Source: Alphaproteobacteria bacterium (GTDB lineage Bacteria > Pseudomonadota > Alphaproteobacteria > DSM-16000 > Inquilinaceae). Taken from it: 64,000 nt of DNA. This document shows positions 25,531-34,499 of the stretch, one piece after another (the stretch's first letter is position 1; every line of letters begins with the position of its first letter). Made by a program: the position numbers and the translations under genes. The stretch is from the NCBI GenBank assembly GCA_028281925.1, contig JANQIX010000030.1:1-64000 (forward strand). The letters run 5' to 3'. A model generated the notes under the pieces. That model made no database searches. It worked only from the letters and a program-made list of their open reading frames with translations, and was not told where the DNA came from.

Positions 25531-26649
25531 CTACGCCGATCCGATCTGCGTCGCGGCCAGCCGGTCTTCATCCAGCACGATGCCGAGCCCTGGGATCTCC
25601 GATAACGTGAGGTGCCCATCGGCGTCGTGTGCAAGAGGCTCTGCCAACACGTAGTCGCGGCGCTCCGGTGTCCAGCAGGGCGGGTCGTAGGGGAATTCCA
25701 GAAAGGGGCAGTCGGCGGCGCTGCCGGCGGCCAAGTGGGCGTTGGCCAACAGGCCGATGCCGTTGCCCCAGGTGTGCGGTGTGAAGATCGTGCCCTTGGC
25801 GGCGCAGTGGTCCGCGATACGGCGTAGGCCCGTAATGCCGCCCACCAGCGTCGCGTCGGGCTGCAGTACATCCAGGCAACCGTCATCGATCAGATGCGCG
25901 AGATCGTGCGGCTCTCGCGCCATCTCGCCGCCGGCGATGCGCAGCGTCGTTGTCGAACGCAGTGCCCGCATGCCGGCCCTGTCTCCACGGTGCAACGGCT
26001 CCTCCAGCCAATAGACGCCGAGGTCCTCCAGGGCACGGGCGACATTCAGCGCGTCCTTCAACGACCACGGCGATGACGTGTCCCAGGGCATCCGCCAAGC
26101 CTGGTTGGCATCGGCCAGCAGCGTGACGGCGTCGCCCACAGCCGTCCGTGCAGCCGTCACTCTGGCGATACCCTCTCGCCAATCGCCGGCGCTGAGGCGC
26201 AGTTTGACGGCATCGAACCCCTGCTCGCAGAGAAACGTCACCTGTTCGGCCGTCGCGCGCGGCGGAAGGTGCATGCCGGTCGATGCGTAGAGCCGGAGGC
26301 GCTGCGTCCGGCCACCAAGAAGCCGCCAGCACGGCTGGCCGGTGATCTTGCCGAACAGATCCCACAGAGCCAGATCCAAGGGCCAACAGCGGCCATAGTG
26401 GAAGGACAGCGCTTCGATCACTCGGTGGTGGCGATTCAGATCTCGCGGGTCGTGCCCGATGAACAGATGTTCGTGGTCTGCAAACCCCGGCATGGTATCG
26501 CCGCTGCCGATGCCTTCCAGGCCCTGATCGGTGATCACGCGTACGACCGAAACGGTGAATCGGGTGCGAGGTGTGGTATCCCAAGCGGCCGGAAACGGTG
26601 GATCGAGCGGTAGCACGTGATGGCTGACAACGATCCGGTCGATCTTCAT
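25531..26649 (-). CDS. mandelate racemase/muconate lactonising enzyme family protein
   Basis: The 372-residue protein from the ATG at 26649 (MKIDRIVVSHHVLPL) has the enolase-superfamily order: capping domain, FDAVKLRLSAGDWREG (K-x-R/K base region), DANQAW with the first metal aspartate, WLEEPL with the second acid, GGEM with the third, LQPDATLVGG and the catalytic-His region TPHTWGNGIGL. It would abstract a proton alpha to a carboxylate. The substrate is a sugar acid or amino acid derivative and cannot be fixed from sequence. Confidence 0.85.
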   Translation of the reverse strand: MKIDRIVVSHHVLPLDPPFPAAWDTTPRTRFTVSVVRVITDQGLEGIGSGDTMPGFADHEHLFIGHDPRDLNRHHRVIEALSFHYGRCWPLDLALWDLFGKITGQPCWRLLGGRTQRLRLYASTGMHLPPRATAEQVTFLCEQGFDAVKLRLSAGDWREGIARVTAARTAVGDAVTLLADANQAWRMPWDTSSPWSLKDALNVARALEDLGVYWLEEPLHRGDRAGMRALRSTTTLRIAGGEMAREPHDLAHLIDDGCLDVLQPDATLVGGITGLRRIADHCAAKGTIFTPHTWGNGIGLLANAHLAAGSAADCPFLEFPYDPPCWTPERRDYVLAEPLAHDADGHLTLSEIPGLGIVLDEDRLAATQIGSA

Positions 26650-26938
26650 CGCCGCCTCCTGTCGTGGCATGCTGATGCAATAGTAACGGTAGCGGCGCTG
26701 TCTGGCAGGCCGGCCAGCTTAGCTGGCCTCGACGTCTTGGGCGACGGCGGTTTCGTAGCTTTTCAACAGCGGGACTTGCCACGGGCCGAGAACGGCCAAT
26801 TTGAAGCGGCAGTTTATGAACATTAAGACTATGTATCAAAATCTCTGTCCAAACTGAGCGTGCCGCGGGCGGCAATCTGCATGTTCGGACGGCCACAAGG
26901 CCGCAGGTCGTCGCCCCAACGGATTTGAACGCACTGGA

Positions 26939-27457
26939 GTGATCAGCGACATCCCCATGAACGAAGCGGATATTGACCGTCAGCTCTCGTCGTTCGTCGA
27001 CCAGACCCGAACCGATCTTGCTGGCTTCGACGTTCTGAACTACGCCCCGCCGATCTGGCCGCACCTCTATCTTTTGGATGCGACCGCCGACGGCAGGCTG
27101 GTCGTACGGGTCATCGGGCAGGGTATCCGCGACATCGTCGGTCGCCCCTGCGTTGGCCTCTACCTCGACGAATTCATGCACGGGCCGCGCAGCCGCGATG
27201 TCGTGAGGACCTATGCGGCTTGTGTCCGCGACGGGCGGGCCGTGCGCATGTCGCAATGCGTGATGCTGCCGGAACGGCCGGTTGTCACGATCAAGGCCTG
27301 TGCCGTTCCGTTGTTTGACAGGGGGCGGGTCGCCAAGGTGACCGGCGTTATGCACGGCATGACCACCCGTGCACGATACTCGCTGGACGAAGCGCGAAGC
27401 AGCTTCGAGGCCCATTGGATACCAGGTACGCGGATCGAGACGTCCGTCATCGGTTGA
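26939..27457 (+). CDS. PAS_5-like protein, first of a tandem pair
   Basis: The GTG at 26939 is supported by gap-free alignment with the next gene from the first residue (MISDIPMNEADIDRQL against MIRDGPEVSSEIDHHL), giving 172 residues in both. The core LNYAPPIWPHLYLLD...LVVRVIGQGIRDIVGRP and the later RPVVTIKACAVPLFD resemble the PAS_5 family found mainly in alphaproteobacteria, which is thought to be a sensory fold. No output domain is attached. Confidence 0.65.
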   Translation: MISDIPMNEADIDRQLSSFVDQTRTDLAGFDVLNYAPPIWPHLYLLDATADGRLVVRVIGQGIRDIVGRPCVGLYLDEFMHGPRSRDVVRTYAACVRDGRAVRMSQCVMLPERPVVTIKACAVPLFDRGRVAKVTGVMHGMTTRARYSLDEARSSFEAHWIPGTRIETSVIG

Positions 27458-27733
27458 ACCGTGTACCGGGGTGCCGGTCTCGCGTCTCCCGCACCACCCG
27501 TGCATCGTCGCCATGTGCGCATCGGGACACGACTGTGCGTCGGCGACAACCCGTTCGATCCAGACGGCCCGCGCCGCGGCATTACAGTTCACCAAGCTGT
27601 AGCAGGAGCGTTTGTTAGCTATCTTAGCTTCTAATTTACTGCTGATTTGAGTACTCTAGTTGAGTCTACGCACCTCCGCGTTGCCGACAGCCGACTGCGG
27701 GGCACAGGATCCCATGGAGGCGAAAGGGCACGG

Positions 27734-28252
27734 ATGATCAGGGACGGTCCCGAGGTCAGCTCGGAAATTGACCATCACCTCACGTCGTTCATCGATCGAA
27801 CGAAACACCAGCTGGGTCGCTTCGACGTACTGAACTACGCTCCAACGCTTTGGCCGCATCTCTATCTGCTTGAGGTGATGAAGGACGAACGATTGACGGT
27901 ACGCATTCTGGGCCAGCGTGTCCGCGAGCTGATCGGTATGTCGTGCACCGGCCGCTACCTCGACGAACTCATGCACGGGTCGAAGAGTGGGCACGTCACG
28001 GCGACTTACGAAGCCTGTGTGCGCGAGGGCTGCGCCGTGCGGATGCATCAGCGCGTGATGATTCCCAAGCGGCCCGTCGTTACCGTGAAGGCGTGCGCCG
28101 TGCCCTTGTTTCACGGGGATTGTGTCACCAAGCTGGCCGGTCTTATGTACAGTCACTCAGCACCCGCGCACGATGGCTTAAGGGCGCCGCAGCGCAGCTT
28201 TGAGGTGGAATGGATGCCTCGAACGCCTGCTCCGCTCACGGTTACCGGCTAG
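27734..28252 (+). CDS. PAS_5-like protein, second of a tandem pair
   Basis: The ATG at 27734 gives 172 residues, the same as its neighbour, and has GGAGGCGAAAGGG upstream. It shares FDVLNYAP..WPHLYLL, the glutamine-arginine segment ILGQRVRELIG, and RPVVTVKACAVPLF with the preceding gene. The two are a recent-looking duplication with divergent C-termini. The 276-base gap between them holds no other gene I can support. A third protein of the same family and length is at 43258-43776. Confidence 0.65.
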   Translation: MIRDGPEVSSEIDHHLTSFIDRTKHQLGRFDVLNYAPTLWPHLYLLEVMKDERLTVRILGQRVRELIGMSCTGRYLDELMHGSKSGHVTATYEACVREGCAVRMHQRVMIPKRPVVTVKACAVPLFHGDCVTKLAGLMYSHSAPAHDGLRAPQRSFEVEWMPRTPAPLTVTG

Positions 28253-28282
28253 GTACGACCCAGGGGTGGCGCGGCGGCGTTT

Positions 28283-29215
28283 CTACCAGCGCATTGCCGC
28301 AATTGCGGCATCCGGGCGGCAGCTGGTCTCGGCGACGGCTTCTGCAAAGCGGCGCGGATCGGGACGCCCAGCGCCGTCGCACGCCAGGTCGTCGCGATGG
28401 ATGCCGCCGGTGACGAAGACACTGTCGATTCCGACTGCTAGTGCGCCGGCGATGTCGGTGCGCAGGCTGTCACCGATCGCTAGTATCCGGTCCCGAGGGA
28501 TGCCGGGCATGAGATCGAAGCATCGCCGATAGATCGGCGGATGGGGCTTGCCGTGATAGGCGACATTCCCGCCCAGTTCTTCGTGCCGCTGGGCCATCAG
28601 GCCCGCACAGATGGCCAGGATCTCGCCGACATGCACGACGAGATCGGGGTTGGCGCAAACCATGGGCAGCCCGGCGGCGGCGATCCGCTGCAGCATGGGC
28701 TCATGGTCTTCCAGGGTCTCGTCCCAGTCGTCGATGCCGGTCGCCAGCACGAAGCTGGCGTCTTCCGGGGTCTGGGCGATGGTCAGCGGCAGGCCTTCGT
28801 AGACATCCGTGTCGCGCAGTGGACCGAGATGCAAGCAGCGGTCGCCAAGACCGCGATGGAAGTCGTCTGGGCGGTCGCGCAGTGCAAGATGGGTCGCTTC
28901 GCCCGATGACAGGACATGGTCGTACGCGTCGTCCGGCAAGCCGACCTCGCGCAGCTTGGCAACGACGGCCGGGACGCGTCTCGGGGCGTTGCTGAGCAGG
29001 CACACCTGTTTGCCCAGCCGGCGCAGGCGGATCAGGCAGTCGGCCGCTTCCGCATGGGCGCGCTCGCCGTCATGCACGACCCCCCAGAGGTCGACGATGA
29101 ACCCGTCATAGTGGTCCGAGAGCTCCGCCAGACCAGAAAGGAACGGCGGATTGTCGGGCAAGGCGCGGTCGTCCGTGCCGTCATGGGAGCTCAAGGCGCG
29201 ATCGGAGGGGGCCAT
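28283..29215 (-). CDS. HAD-superfamily class IIA hydrolase (TIGR01459 type)
   Basis: The 310-residue protein starts its HAD domain at YDGFIVDLWGVVHDGERAH, where the first Asp of DLW is the nucleophile; LLSNAPRR is motif II, and GKPHPPIYRRCFDL with AIGDSLRTDIAGALAVGID are motifs III and IV. The class IIA cap lies between. TIGR01459 members are known mainly from alphaproteobacteria. They are presumed sugar phosphatases of unknown substrate. It lies 40 bases after the TipF-like gene in the same direction. Confidence 0.88.
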   Translation of the reverse strand: MAPSDRALSSHDGTDDRALPDNPPFLSGLAELSDHYDGFIVDLWGVVHDGERAHAEAADCLIRLRRLGKQVCLLSNAPRRVPAVVAKLREVGLPDDAYDHVLSSGEATHLALRDRPDDFHRGLGDRCLHLGPLRDTDVYEGLPLTIAQTPEDASFVLATGIDDWDETLEDHEPMLQRIAAAGLPMVCANPDLVVHVGEILAICAGLMAQRHEELGGNVAYHGKPHPPIYRRCFDLMPGIPRDRILAIGDSLRTDIAGALAVGIDSVFVTGGIHRDDLACDGAGRPDPRRFAEAVAETSCRPDAAIAAMRW

Positions 29216-29255
29216 GCCGTAATGCCTGTCATGTCCGATAGGGGGGCGCGGCTGG

Positions 29256-30515
29256 TCAGCCGCGGATCGAGGAATCGCGGAACAGTGAGCCTTGGCCGAA
29301 ATCGATCGGCAACTCGATCAGTTCGCGCAGCGTCTCTTCATCGGCGATTCCATCGACGATCAGGTCGATGGCGGATCGGTCCAGTTCGCGCTTGGCCGCC
29401 GTGACATCCAGCGGCGGTGTCTTTACCCGTTCGGCCAGCAGCGTTGCTGCATCGATCTTGACGAAGCGGATATGGGCGGATGCCAGCACCTCCGCATCGA
29501 GCCGCGCAAGATCGTGCGCCTCGTCGATGGAAAAACGAAAGCCCAGGCGCGCCATTCGGTCCATCTGCGGGCGCAGATCGCGCAGGGCGGCGCGCAGGTC
29601 ATCCATCCGGAACTCCAGCACCAGATGGGGCGCAAGTGCAGTGTTGGCGTTCAGGAACTCGAACAGCTGGCGCATAAAGTCTGCGTCGCCCAGGCTGAAG
29701 GTCGACATGTTGGCGAAGAAGGTGCGCCGGTGATGCTGGCGCAGGCTCTCGCGGATCAGCTGGATGCAACGCAGCAGCAGCAGGTTGTCGACCGGGACGA
29801 TCAGCCCTTCGCGCTCGGCGATCGCCTGATATTGCGCCGGCATCAGGTAGTGGCCGGATGTCGTCATGATCCGGCTGAACGCTTCGAAATGGCGGGTCCG
29901 CCGCTGCGGCAGGCTGACGATCGGCAACAGCGCGATGTCGATCCGATCGCGCTGGATGGCCTCGTGCAGAAGGCGCAGGATCTCGTCGTCACTGAGATCG
30001 TCACCCGCGGGATCGGCGGGCGGTGGCGGCACCCGGCTCGCGGCCCCGTCGCGACTGGCGGTGCCGGCTGATGCCCGCGCCGGACCGGCGGCCGCCGTAG
30101 CCACCGGTTCTGCCCCTGCCGGCTCCGCAGACTTGGACAAGTGTGTCGCCAACTGTCCCAGAAGGTCGTGCAACAGCTTCACCTCGGCCCGCACGACCTC
30201 CCGCGTGTCCGTGGCATTCGGCTGTTCGGCCAGCCGCCCTTCAATCGCGCGCACCTGCTCGCGAGTCTCGAACAGCTCTGCGAACAGCCGGTCACGGTCA
30301 GAGGCAAGCTGGTTCAACTCGCGTCGGATCGCCTTGGCCCAGCCGAAGCGGATTGCGGTCAGATGCAGGATCATCGCCGCAGCGAAGATGCCGCCGCCGA
30401 TCCACAGTGCCGTCCGGGGCTCCATGCCACCGCCGGCATAGGGAAGGGCGACGACCGCAGCGACGGCGACCAGCCCGTAGACCAGGATCAGGAACAGATG
30501 GCCAAAGGGGGACAT
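29256..30515 (-). CDS. TipF-like membrane protein with degenerate EAL domain
   Basis: The 419-residue protein has two N-terminal membrane helices, a coiled coil (about residues 75-100), an Ala/Pro linker and a C-terminal EAL domain, the same layout as Caulobacter TipF, a cyclic-di-GMP receptor that positions the flagellum. The active site is broken: EAL is EAFSR, the DDFGTG loop is IDEAHDLA, and later catalytic positions are altered, while FANMS, EFRMDD and FVKID keep the fold. Binding without hydrolysis is the likely mode. No flagellar gene is adjacent. Confidence 0.75.
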   Translation of the reverse strand: MSPFGHLFLILVYGLVAVAAVVALPYAGGGMEPRTALWIGGGIFAAAMILHLTAIRFGWAKAIRRELNQLASDRDRLFAELFETREQVRAIEGRLAEQPNATDTREVVRAEVKLLHDLLGQLATHLSKSAEPAGAEPVATAAAGPARASAGTASRDGAASRVPPPPADPAGDDLSDDEILRLLHEAIQRDRIDIALLPIVSLPQRRTRHFEAFSRIMTTSGHYLMPAQYQAIAEREGLIVPVDNLLLLRCIQLIRESLRQHHRRTFFANMSTFSLGDADFMRQLFEFLNANTALAPHLVLEFRMDDLRAALRDLRPQMDRMARLGFRFSIDEAHDLARLDAEVLASAHIRFVKIDAATLLAERVKTPPLDVTAAKRELDRSAIDLIVDGIADEETLRELIELPIDFGQGSLFRDSSIRG

Positions 30516-30588
30516 CTTGGTGTGTACCGACCTCCGTGCTCCAGTCTTCGGGCGAAACTCTCAGCCCGCTGCTGGCGATCCGATAGGG

Positions 30589-31647
30589 CTAAACGTCCGC
30601 GCCGACCGCGTCCATGACAGAAGCGAACCCATCGGCCCGCAATAGGCCCGCAAGCTCCCGCTTTATCGCACCGATCAGCGGCGGCCCGCCATAGACCAGA
30701 GCAGTATAGAGCTGCACCAGCGATGCACCCGCCCGGATCTTTGCATAGGCGTCCCGGCCGCTGGCAACCCCGCCCACGCCGATCAGCGGCATGCGGCCCT
30801 CTGTCAGCCTGGCCACTGACCGCAGCACTTCCGTCGAGGGCTCCATCAGCGGCCTGCCACTCAAGCCGCCCGTTTCCTGCGCCAGGTGCGGTGGCAGCCC
30901 CGGCGGCCGGGCAATCGTTGTGTTGCTGACGATCAGGCCGTCGATACCGGCCGCCATAGCGACAGTGACGATGTCTTCAAGGTCTTCGTCGCCCAGATCG
31001 GGCGCGATCTTCAAGAGTAGAGGCGGGTTCGCCCCGCTGGACGACCGCGCGGCCGTGGCGACGCCCAGCAACTCTTCCAGGGCCGCCCGCTGCTGCAGCA
31101 GCCTCAGGCCCGGCGTATTGGGTGAGGACACGTTGATGACGACGTAGTGCACCAGCGGCGCCAGAGTGGCGATTCCTTGACGGTAGTCCGCTGCGGAGTC
31201 GGCGCTGTCCTTGTTGCACCCTACATTCGCGCCGATCGGTCCGTTGGGGGCAGGCGCTGATCGCAACCGTCGCAGTCGTGCTTCGGCGGCCGCAAGGCCG
31301 TCATTGTTGAACCCCAGGCGATTGATGATGGCGCCCTGGCCCGGCAGCCTGAACACTCTGGGTCGCGGATTGCCCGCCTGGGGACGGGGCGTCACACTGC
31401 CGATCTCAACGAAGCCAAAGCCCAGTTGAAGCAAGGGCCTCGGCGCCTGCGCATTCTTGTCAAATCCGGCCGCGAGGCCCACCGGGTTGGCGAAGGTCTG
31501 GCCCCAAAGACGCACGTTCAAGATCGGATCGTCGTCAGGCCGTCCGCGCACCAGACCTGACTGCAAGGCCTTGAGTGTCATGCGATGCGCCGTCTCGGGT
31601 GGCAGCGTCATAAGCAGCGGACGGATCAGGCGGTAGGCGCTTGTCAT
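30589..31647 (-). CDS. pyrD: dihydroorotate dehydrogenase (quinone), class 2
   Basis: The 352-residue protein from the ATG at 31647 (MTSAYRLIRPLLMTLPPETAHRMT) has the class 2 N-terminal membrane-associating helix, then AAGFDKNA, the catalytic serine in NVSSPNTPGLR, IVSNTT and GVGGVASG for FMN binding. It oxidises dihydroorotate to orotate, passing electrons to quinone, the fourth step of pyrimidine synthesis. An open frame upstream of the ATG does not look coding. Confidence 0.95.
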   Translation of the reverse strand: MTSAYRLIRPLLMTLPPETAHRMTLKALQSGLVRGRPDDDPILNVRLWGQTFANPVGLAAGFDKNAQAPRPLLQLGFGFVEIGSVTPRPQAGNPRPRVFRLPGQGAIINRLGFNNDGLAAAEARLRRLRSAPAPNGPIGANVGCNKDSADSAADYRQGIATLAPLVHYVVINVSSPNTPGLRLLQQRAALEELLGVATAARSSSGANPPLLLKIAPDLGDEDLEDIVTVAMAAGIDGLIVSNTTIARPPGLPPHLAQETGGLSGRPLMEPSTEVLRSVARLTEGRMPLIGVGGVASGRDAYAKIRAGASLVQLYTALVYGGPPLIGAIKRELAGLLRADGFASVMDAVGADV

Positions 31648-31986
31648 GGGGCGTCGTGCGTGTGGTCTCTTACTTGAAGGCGCGCTCCGGGATGTCGCAG
31701 AGGCCGGCCGGCAGGGGCGCGACGCCGTTGCATTTTGCAAAACCATCCCATAGTCGGTTGTGCATAGCGCAAATCGGGCAATCAGTCACTTCAGCCCTTC
31801 AGACGACAGATTGCGCGGTATGGTTCGCATAATGAGCCGAAACACGCATTCTAATGTTCGGAGTCTGTACTATTATTGCGCAATGGAGGCGCGCGACACG
31901 ACGCATGGACAAGGTGGCGTCGGTCGGCCGACTGGCACCAGGCTTGCTTTCCGGTCAAGGCGATCGAGTGCCCCTCTCGAAATTAC
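31648..31986. other. intergenic region upstream of pyrD
   Basis: A 31-codon frame on the minus strand (31670-31765, MHNRLWDGFAKCNGVAP...IPERAFK) lies just before pyrD and could be a leader peptide or a remnant; I cannot support it further. The stretch 31840-31885 is AT-rich and could hold promoters for both flanking genes. Nothing else is visible. Confidence 0.25.
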
Positions 31987-32196
31987 ATGAAAGACCGCAC
32001 CATGCCGGACAAGCGAAACGATTTTGAGACAACGACATCTGCGCTTGATGTCATGGCAGCGGTCGGCGAGACGGGCATGGTGTCCGTGCCGGCCAAGCCG
32101 TCCACGGCTATGCTTGCCGCTGGCGCCGAGGCCGGGCGAGTTTCCGTCGAGAGTGCTTGGCGGATCTATCTGGCGATGGTGCGCGCGGCGGAATGA
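31987..32196 (+). CDS. small hypothetical protein, 69 residues
   Basis: From the ATG at 31987 (MKDRTMPDKRNDFETTTSALDVMAAVGETGMVSVPAKPST) the product is Ala-rich and ends SVESAWRIYLAMVRAAE. The ATG five codons on is an alternative start. No motif is recognised. A structured inverted-repeat region lies just downstream. Confidence 0.45.
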   Translation: MKDRTMPDKRNDFETTTSALDVMAAVGETGMVSVPAKPSTAMLAAGAEAGRVSVESAWRIYLAMVRAAE

Positions 32197-32222
32197 CGGC
32201 GTCGCTCATGCATTGAATCTGC

Positions 32223-32298
32223 TGCGAGCGCCATAACGGCACGTCAGTTCCTCCCGGTCTGCACCTAGACGCGAACTGCAGCTGACGTAGCGCTCGCA
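32223..32298 (+). other. nested stem-loop region
   Basis: TGCGAGCG (32223-32230) pairs with CGCTCGCA (32291-32298). Inside it ACGTCAG (32241-32247) pairs with CTGACGT (32282-32288), and GTCT (32257) with AGAC (32267). An alternative helix CAGTTC/GAACTG competes with the middle stem. It follows the 69-residue gene by 26 bases and lies 130 bases before the SDR gene. It may be a complex terminator or a small structured RNA. Confidence 0.4.
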
Positions 32299-32425
32299 AT
32301 ATCCTCTGGTTTTATCCCATCTCCGGCCTCTAAGCTTACGGGTGGTTCCAGTTGCAACGGTCGGCACACGAACCGGCTGTCGTGCGTTGCCGTCGGAGCC
32401 CAGGACAAGTGGCTGGAGAACGCCG

Positions 32426-33193
32426 ATGCGAGGATTGCGCGGTAAGACGGCGATTGTGACCGGCGCAGGCAGCGGGATTGGACGGGCGATCGCCCTGCGC
32501 TTGGCGGACGAGGGGATGGCGGTCGGTGTGCTCGACCTCAATCTGGACACCGCTACCGAGACGGCGCGGCTTTGTGACGGGCTGGACGGGCGCGCGCACG
32601 TTCTGCACTGCGACATCACCGATTACGCCGCCGTTGCGGCAGCCGTCGATGGCTTCGAAGCGCGCGTGGCTGCGATCGATGCGTTGATCAACAATGCAGG
32701 CTGGGATCAGCCAATTCCCTTCCTGGAGACGGAACCGGAGTTCTGGGACCGTGTCATCGCGATCAACCTCACGGGTGCTTTGAACATGCACCACGTCGTG
32801 CTGCCGCGCATGGCGGCGCGCAGCAGTGGCAAAGTGGTGAACATCGCGTCTGACGCTGCAAGGGTTGGGTCCACCGGCGAGGCGGTCTATTCCGCCTGCA
32901 AGGGTGGGCTGGTGGCCTTCGGCAAGGCAGTTGCACGCGAACTGGCACGCAAGAACATCTGCATCAACGCCGTCTGCCCTGGGCCTACGGAGACGCCGCT
33001 GTTCCAATCCTTCCTCGGCGAGGGGGACTACGGCGCCCGACTTCATGAGGGCCTGAAGCGGGCGATCCCGCTCAGGCGTCTTGGCAGGGCCGACGACGTG
33101 CCGGGCATCGTTGCCTTTTTCGCCAGCGATGACGCCGACTACATTACCGGACAGGTGATCAGCGTGTCCGGTGGATTGACGATGCACGGCTGA
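32426..33193 (+). CDS. short-chain dehydrogenase, BadH-like
   Basis: The 255-residue protein from the ATG at 32426 ([21 protein letters not shown]) has [13 protein letters not shown], and the catalytic residues in IASDAAR and YSACKGG. The end [16 protein letters not shown] and [12 protein letters not shown] resemble 2-hydroxycyclohexanecarboxyl-CoA dehydrogenase (BadH) and related acyl-CoA SDRs. CTGGAG lies 6 bases before the ATG. The gamma-carbonic-anhydrase-like gene follows 32 bases later and is probably in the same operon. Confidence 0.85.
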   Translation: MRGLRGKTAIVTGAGSGIGRAIALRLADEGMAVGVLDLNLDTATETARLCDGLDGRAHVLHCDITDYAAVAAAVDGFEARVAAIDALINNAGWDQPIPFLETEPEFWDRVIAINLTGALNMHHVVLPRMAARSSGKVVNIASDAARVGSTGEAVYSACKGGLVAFGKAVARELARKNICINAVCPGPTETPLFQSFLGEGDYGARLHEGLKRAIPLRRLGRADDVPGIVAFFASDDADYITGQVISVSGGLTMHG

Positions 33194-33225
33194 CCCGGAC
33201 GCGGCTGACCGGGCGGGAGACACCC

Positions 33226-33828
33226 ATGCCGATTTACGAGATCGACGGGCTGCGGCCGGTCGTGCACCCGACCGCCTTCGTTCACGAGACTGCCGTCCTG
33301 ATCGGGGACGTGATTGTGGGGCGGAACTGCTATATCGCCCCGCACGCGTCTCTGCGCGGCGATTTCGGCAGGCTGATCGTCGGCGACGGTGCGAATGTGC
33401 AGGACAGCTGCACCATGCACGGCTTTCCAGGTACGGACACCGTGATCGAACCCGACGGCCATATCGGCCATGGCGCGGTGCTGCACGGCTGCATCGTGCG
33501 CACGAACGGCATGGTCGGTATGAACGCCGTGGTCATGGACGGCGCCGTCGTCGGAGAAAGTGCGTTCGTCGCGGCCCTGACCTTCGTCAAGGCGCGGTTC
33601 GAGATACCGGCCAGGACCCTGGTTGCCGGCGTCCCCGGCCGCATCGTGCGCGAGCTGACCGATGAAGAGGTTGCCTGGAAGCGTACCGGGACGGCGGAGT
33701 ATCAGGATCTCACAGTGCGCAGCCTGACGACCATGCGGCCATGCACACCGCTTGCCGAGCCAGAGCCGAACCGCGCCCGTTTCCAGCCCGGCGAACTGGC
33801 ACCGAAGTACGCGACAGAGGGGCGTTGA
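33226..33828 (+). CDS. gamma-carbonic-anhydrase-like (PaaY/CaiE-type) hexapeptide protein
   Basis: The 200-residue protein shows the left-handed beta-helix pattern: [20 protein letters not shown], then [14 protein letters not shown] and [21 protein letters not shown], with histidines placed as metal ligands. The extended C-terminus ([14 protein letters not shown]) is typical of PaaY/CaiE. PaaY is a thioesterase in phenylacetate catabolism; pairing here with a BadH-like SDR suggests an aromatic or alicyclic acyl-CoA pathway, which is inference. Confidence 0.88.
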   Translation: MPIYEIDGLRPVVHPTAFVHETAVLIGDVIVGRNCYIAPHASLRGDFGRLIVGDGANVQDSCTMHGFPGTDTVIEPDGHIGHGAVLHGCIVRTNGMVGMNAVVMDGAVVGESAFVAALTFVKARFEIPARTLVAGVPGRIVRELTDEEVAWKRTGTAEYQDLTVRSLTTMRPCTPLAEPEPNRARFQPGELAPKYATEGR

Positions 33829-33879
33829 CGGATCGGCTGCGTGGCGGAAGCCCGCTGTCGGGCGATGCGCAGCCGATAG

Positions 33880-34149
33880 CTATTCGATCGGCTGCGTCAG
33901 CGGTTCTTTCTCGTCCTTAACGGCGAGGCTCCAGGCGTAGGCTTCCGGAATCTCGACGAAGATGCCCGCGGCTGCAGGCTCGAGATCTTCAAGGCCGAAC
34001 GGCTTGATGCCATCCGCGGCTTCGACGAATTCCAGCTTGTCGGCGACCGGCTTGTCTTCGTGTTGGGCAATGGCGGTGGGCATCGCCACAAGAAACGCTG
34101 CTGCCGCAGCGGCGCCAGCGGCGATGAGACCTCTCGGAACAGCACCCAT
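33880..34149 (-). CDS. small exported protein, unknown
   Basis: The 89-residue product has a signal peptide (MGAVPRGLIAAGAAAAAAFLVAMPTAIAQ, shown here only as its two halves' pattern: basic start, Ala-rich core, AIAQ cleavage) and a mature acidic part HEDKPVADKLEFVEAADGIK. GGAGATTTGAGAC precedes the ATG. No family is recognised. Confidence 0.6.
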   Translation of the reverse strand: MGAVPRGLIAAGAAAAAAFLVAMPTAIAQHEDKPVADKLEFVEAADGIKPFGLEDLEPAAAGIFVEIPEAYAWSLAVKDEKEPLTQPIE

Positions 34150-34499
34150 GTCTCAAATCTCCTTATGCGGACAAACGCCGCAATCTCAATCGGCTGCCAC
34201 GTGCGCACAAGGCATTGTCGGTGGCAGAAGTCAAGGCCATGCCGGCACTGCTGATGCGCGCAGGCCCCCAGTGTTCTGATTGATATGATACCACCATTCG
34301 GCGGGACGGTCAGTTCGGACATTGCCTCGCTGATCGAGACCGTTTTGACGACCGGCAGCGATGCGCATTGACCGACCTAATGCGTGTATCTACACTCTTG
34401 TCAGGCATTGCGACCTCAGATCGTTTAAGACGCTGTTAACCAAGCTGCCAACGCGACTATGCTTGGCCTTTCGTCCCGCCGCGACAAGGAAAAGTGAAG
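34150..34499. other. intergenic region upstream of the thiolase gene
   Basis: Only a 28-codon frame at 34285-34371 (MIPPFGGTVSSDIASLIETV) is visible and it has no clear ribosome binding site. TTAACCAAG near 34435 and AT-rich patches may hold the thiolase promoter. I see nothing else. Confidence 0.3.

Noticed and set aside
25883..27595. A 570-codon minus-strand frame
   Set aside because: It overlaps the enolase-superfamily gene and the first PAS_5-like gene in other frames and has no domain of its own.
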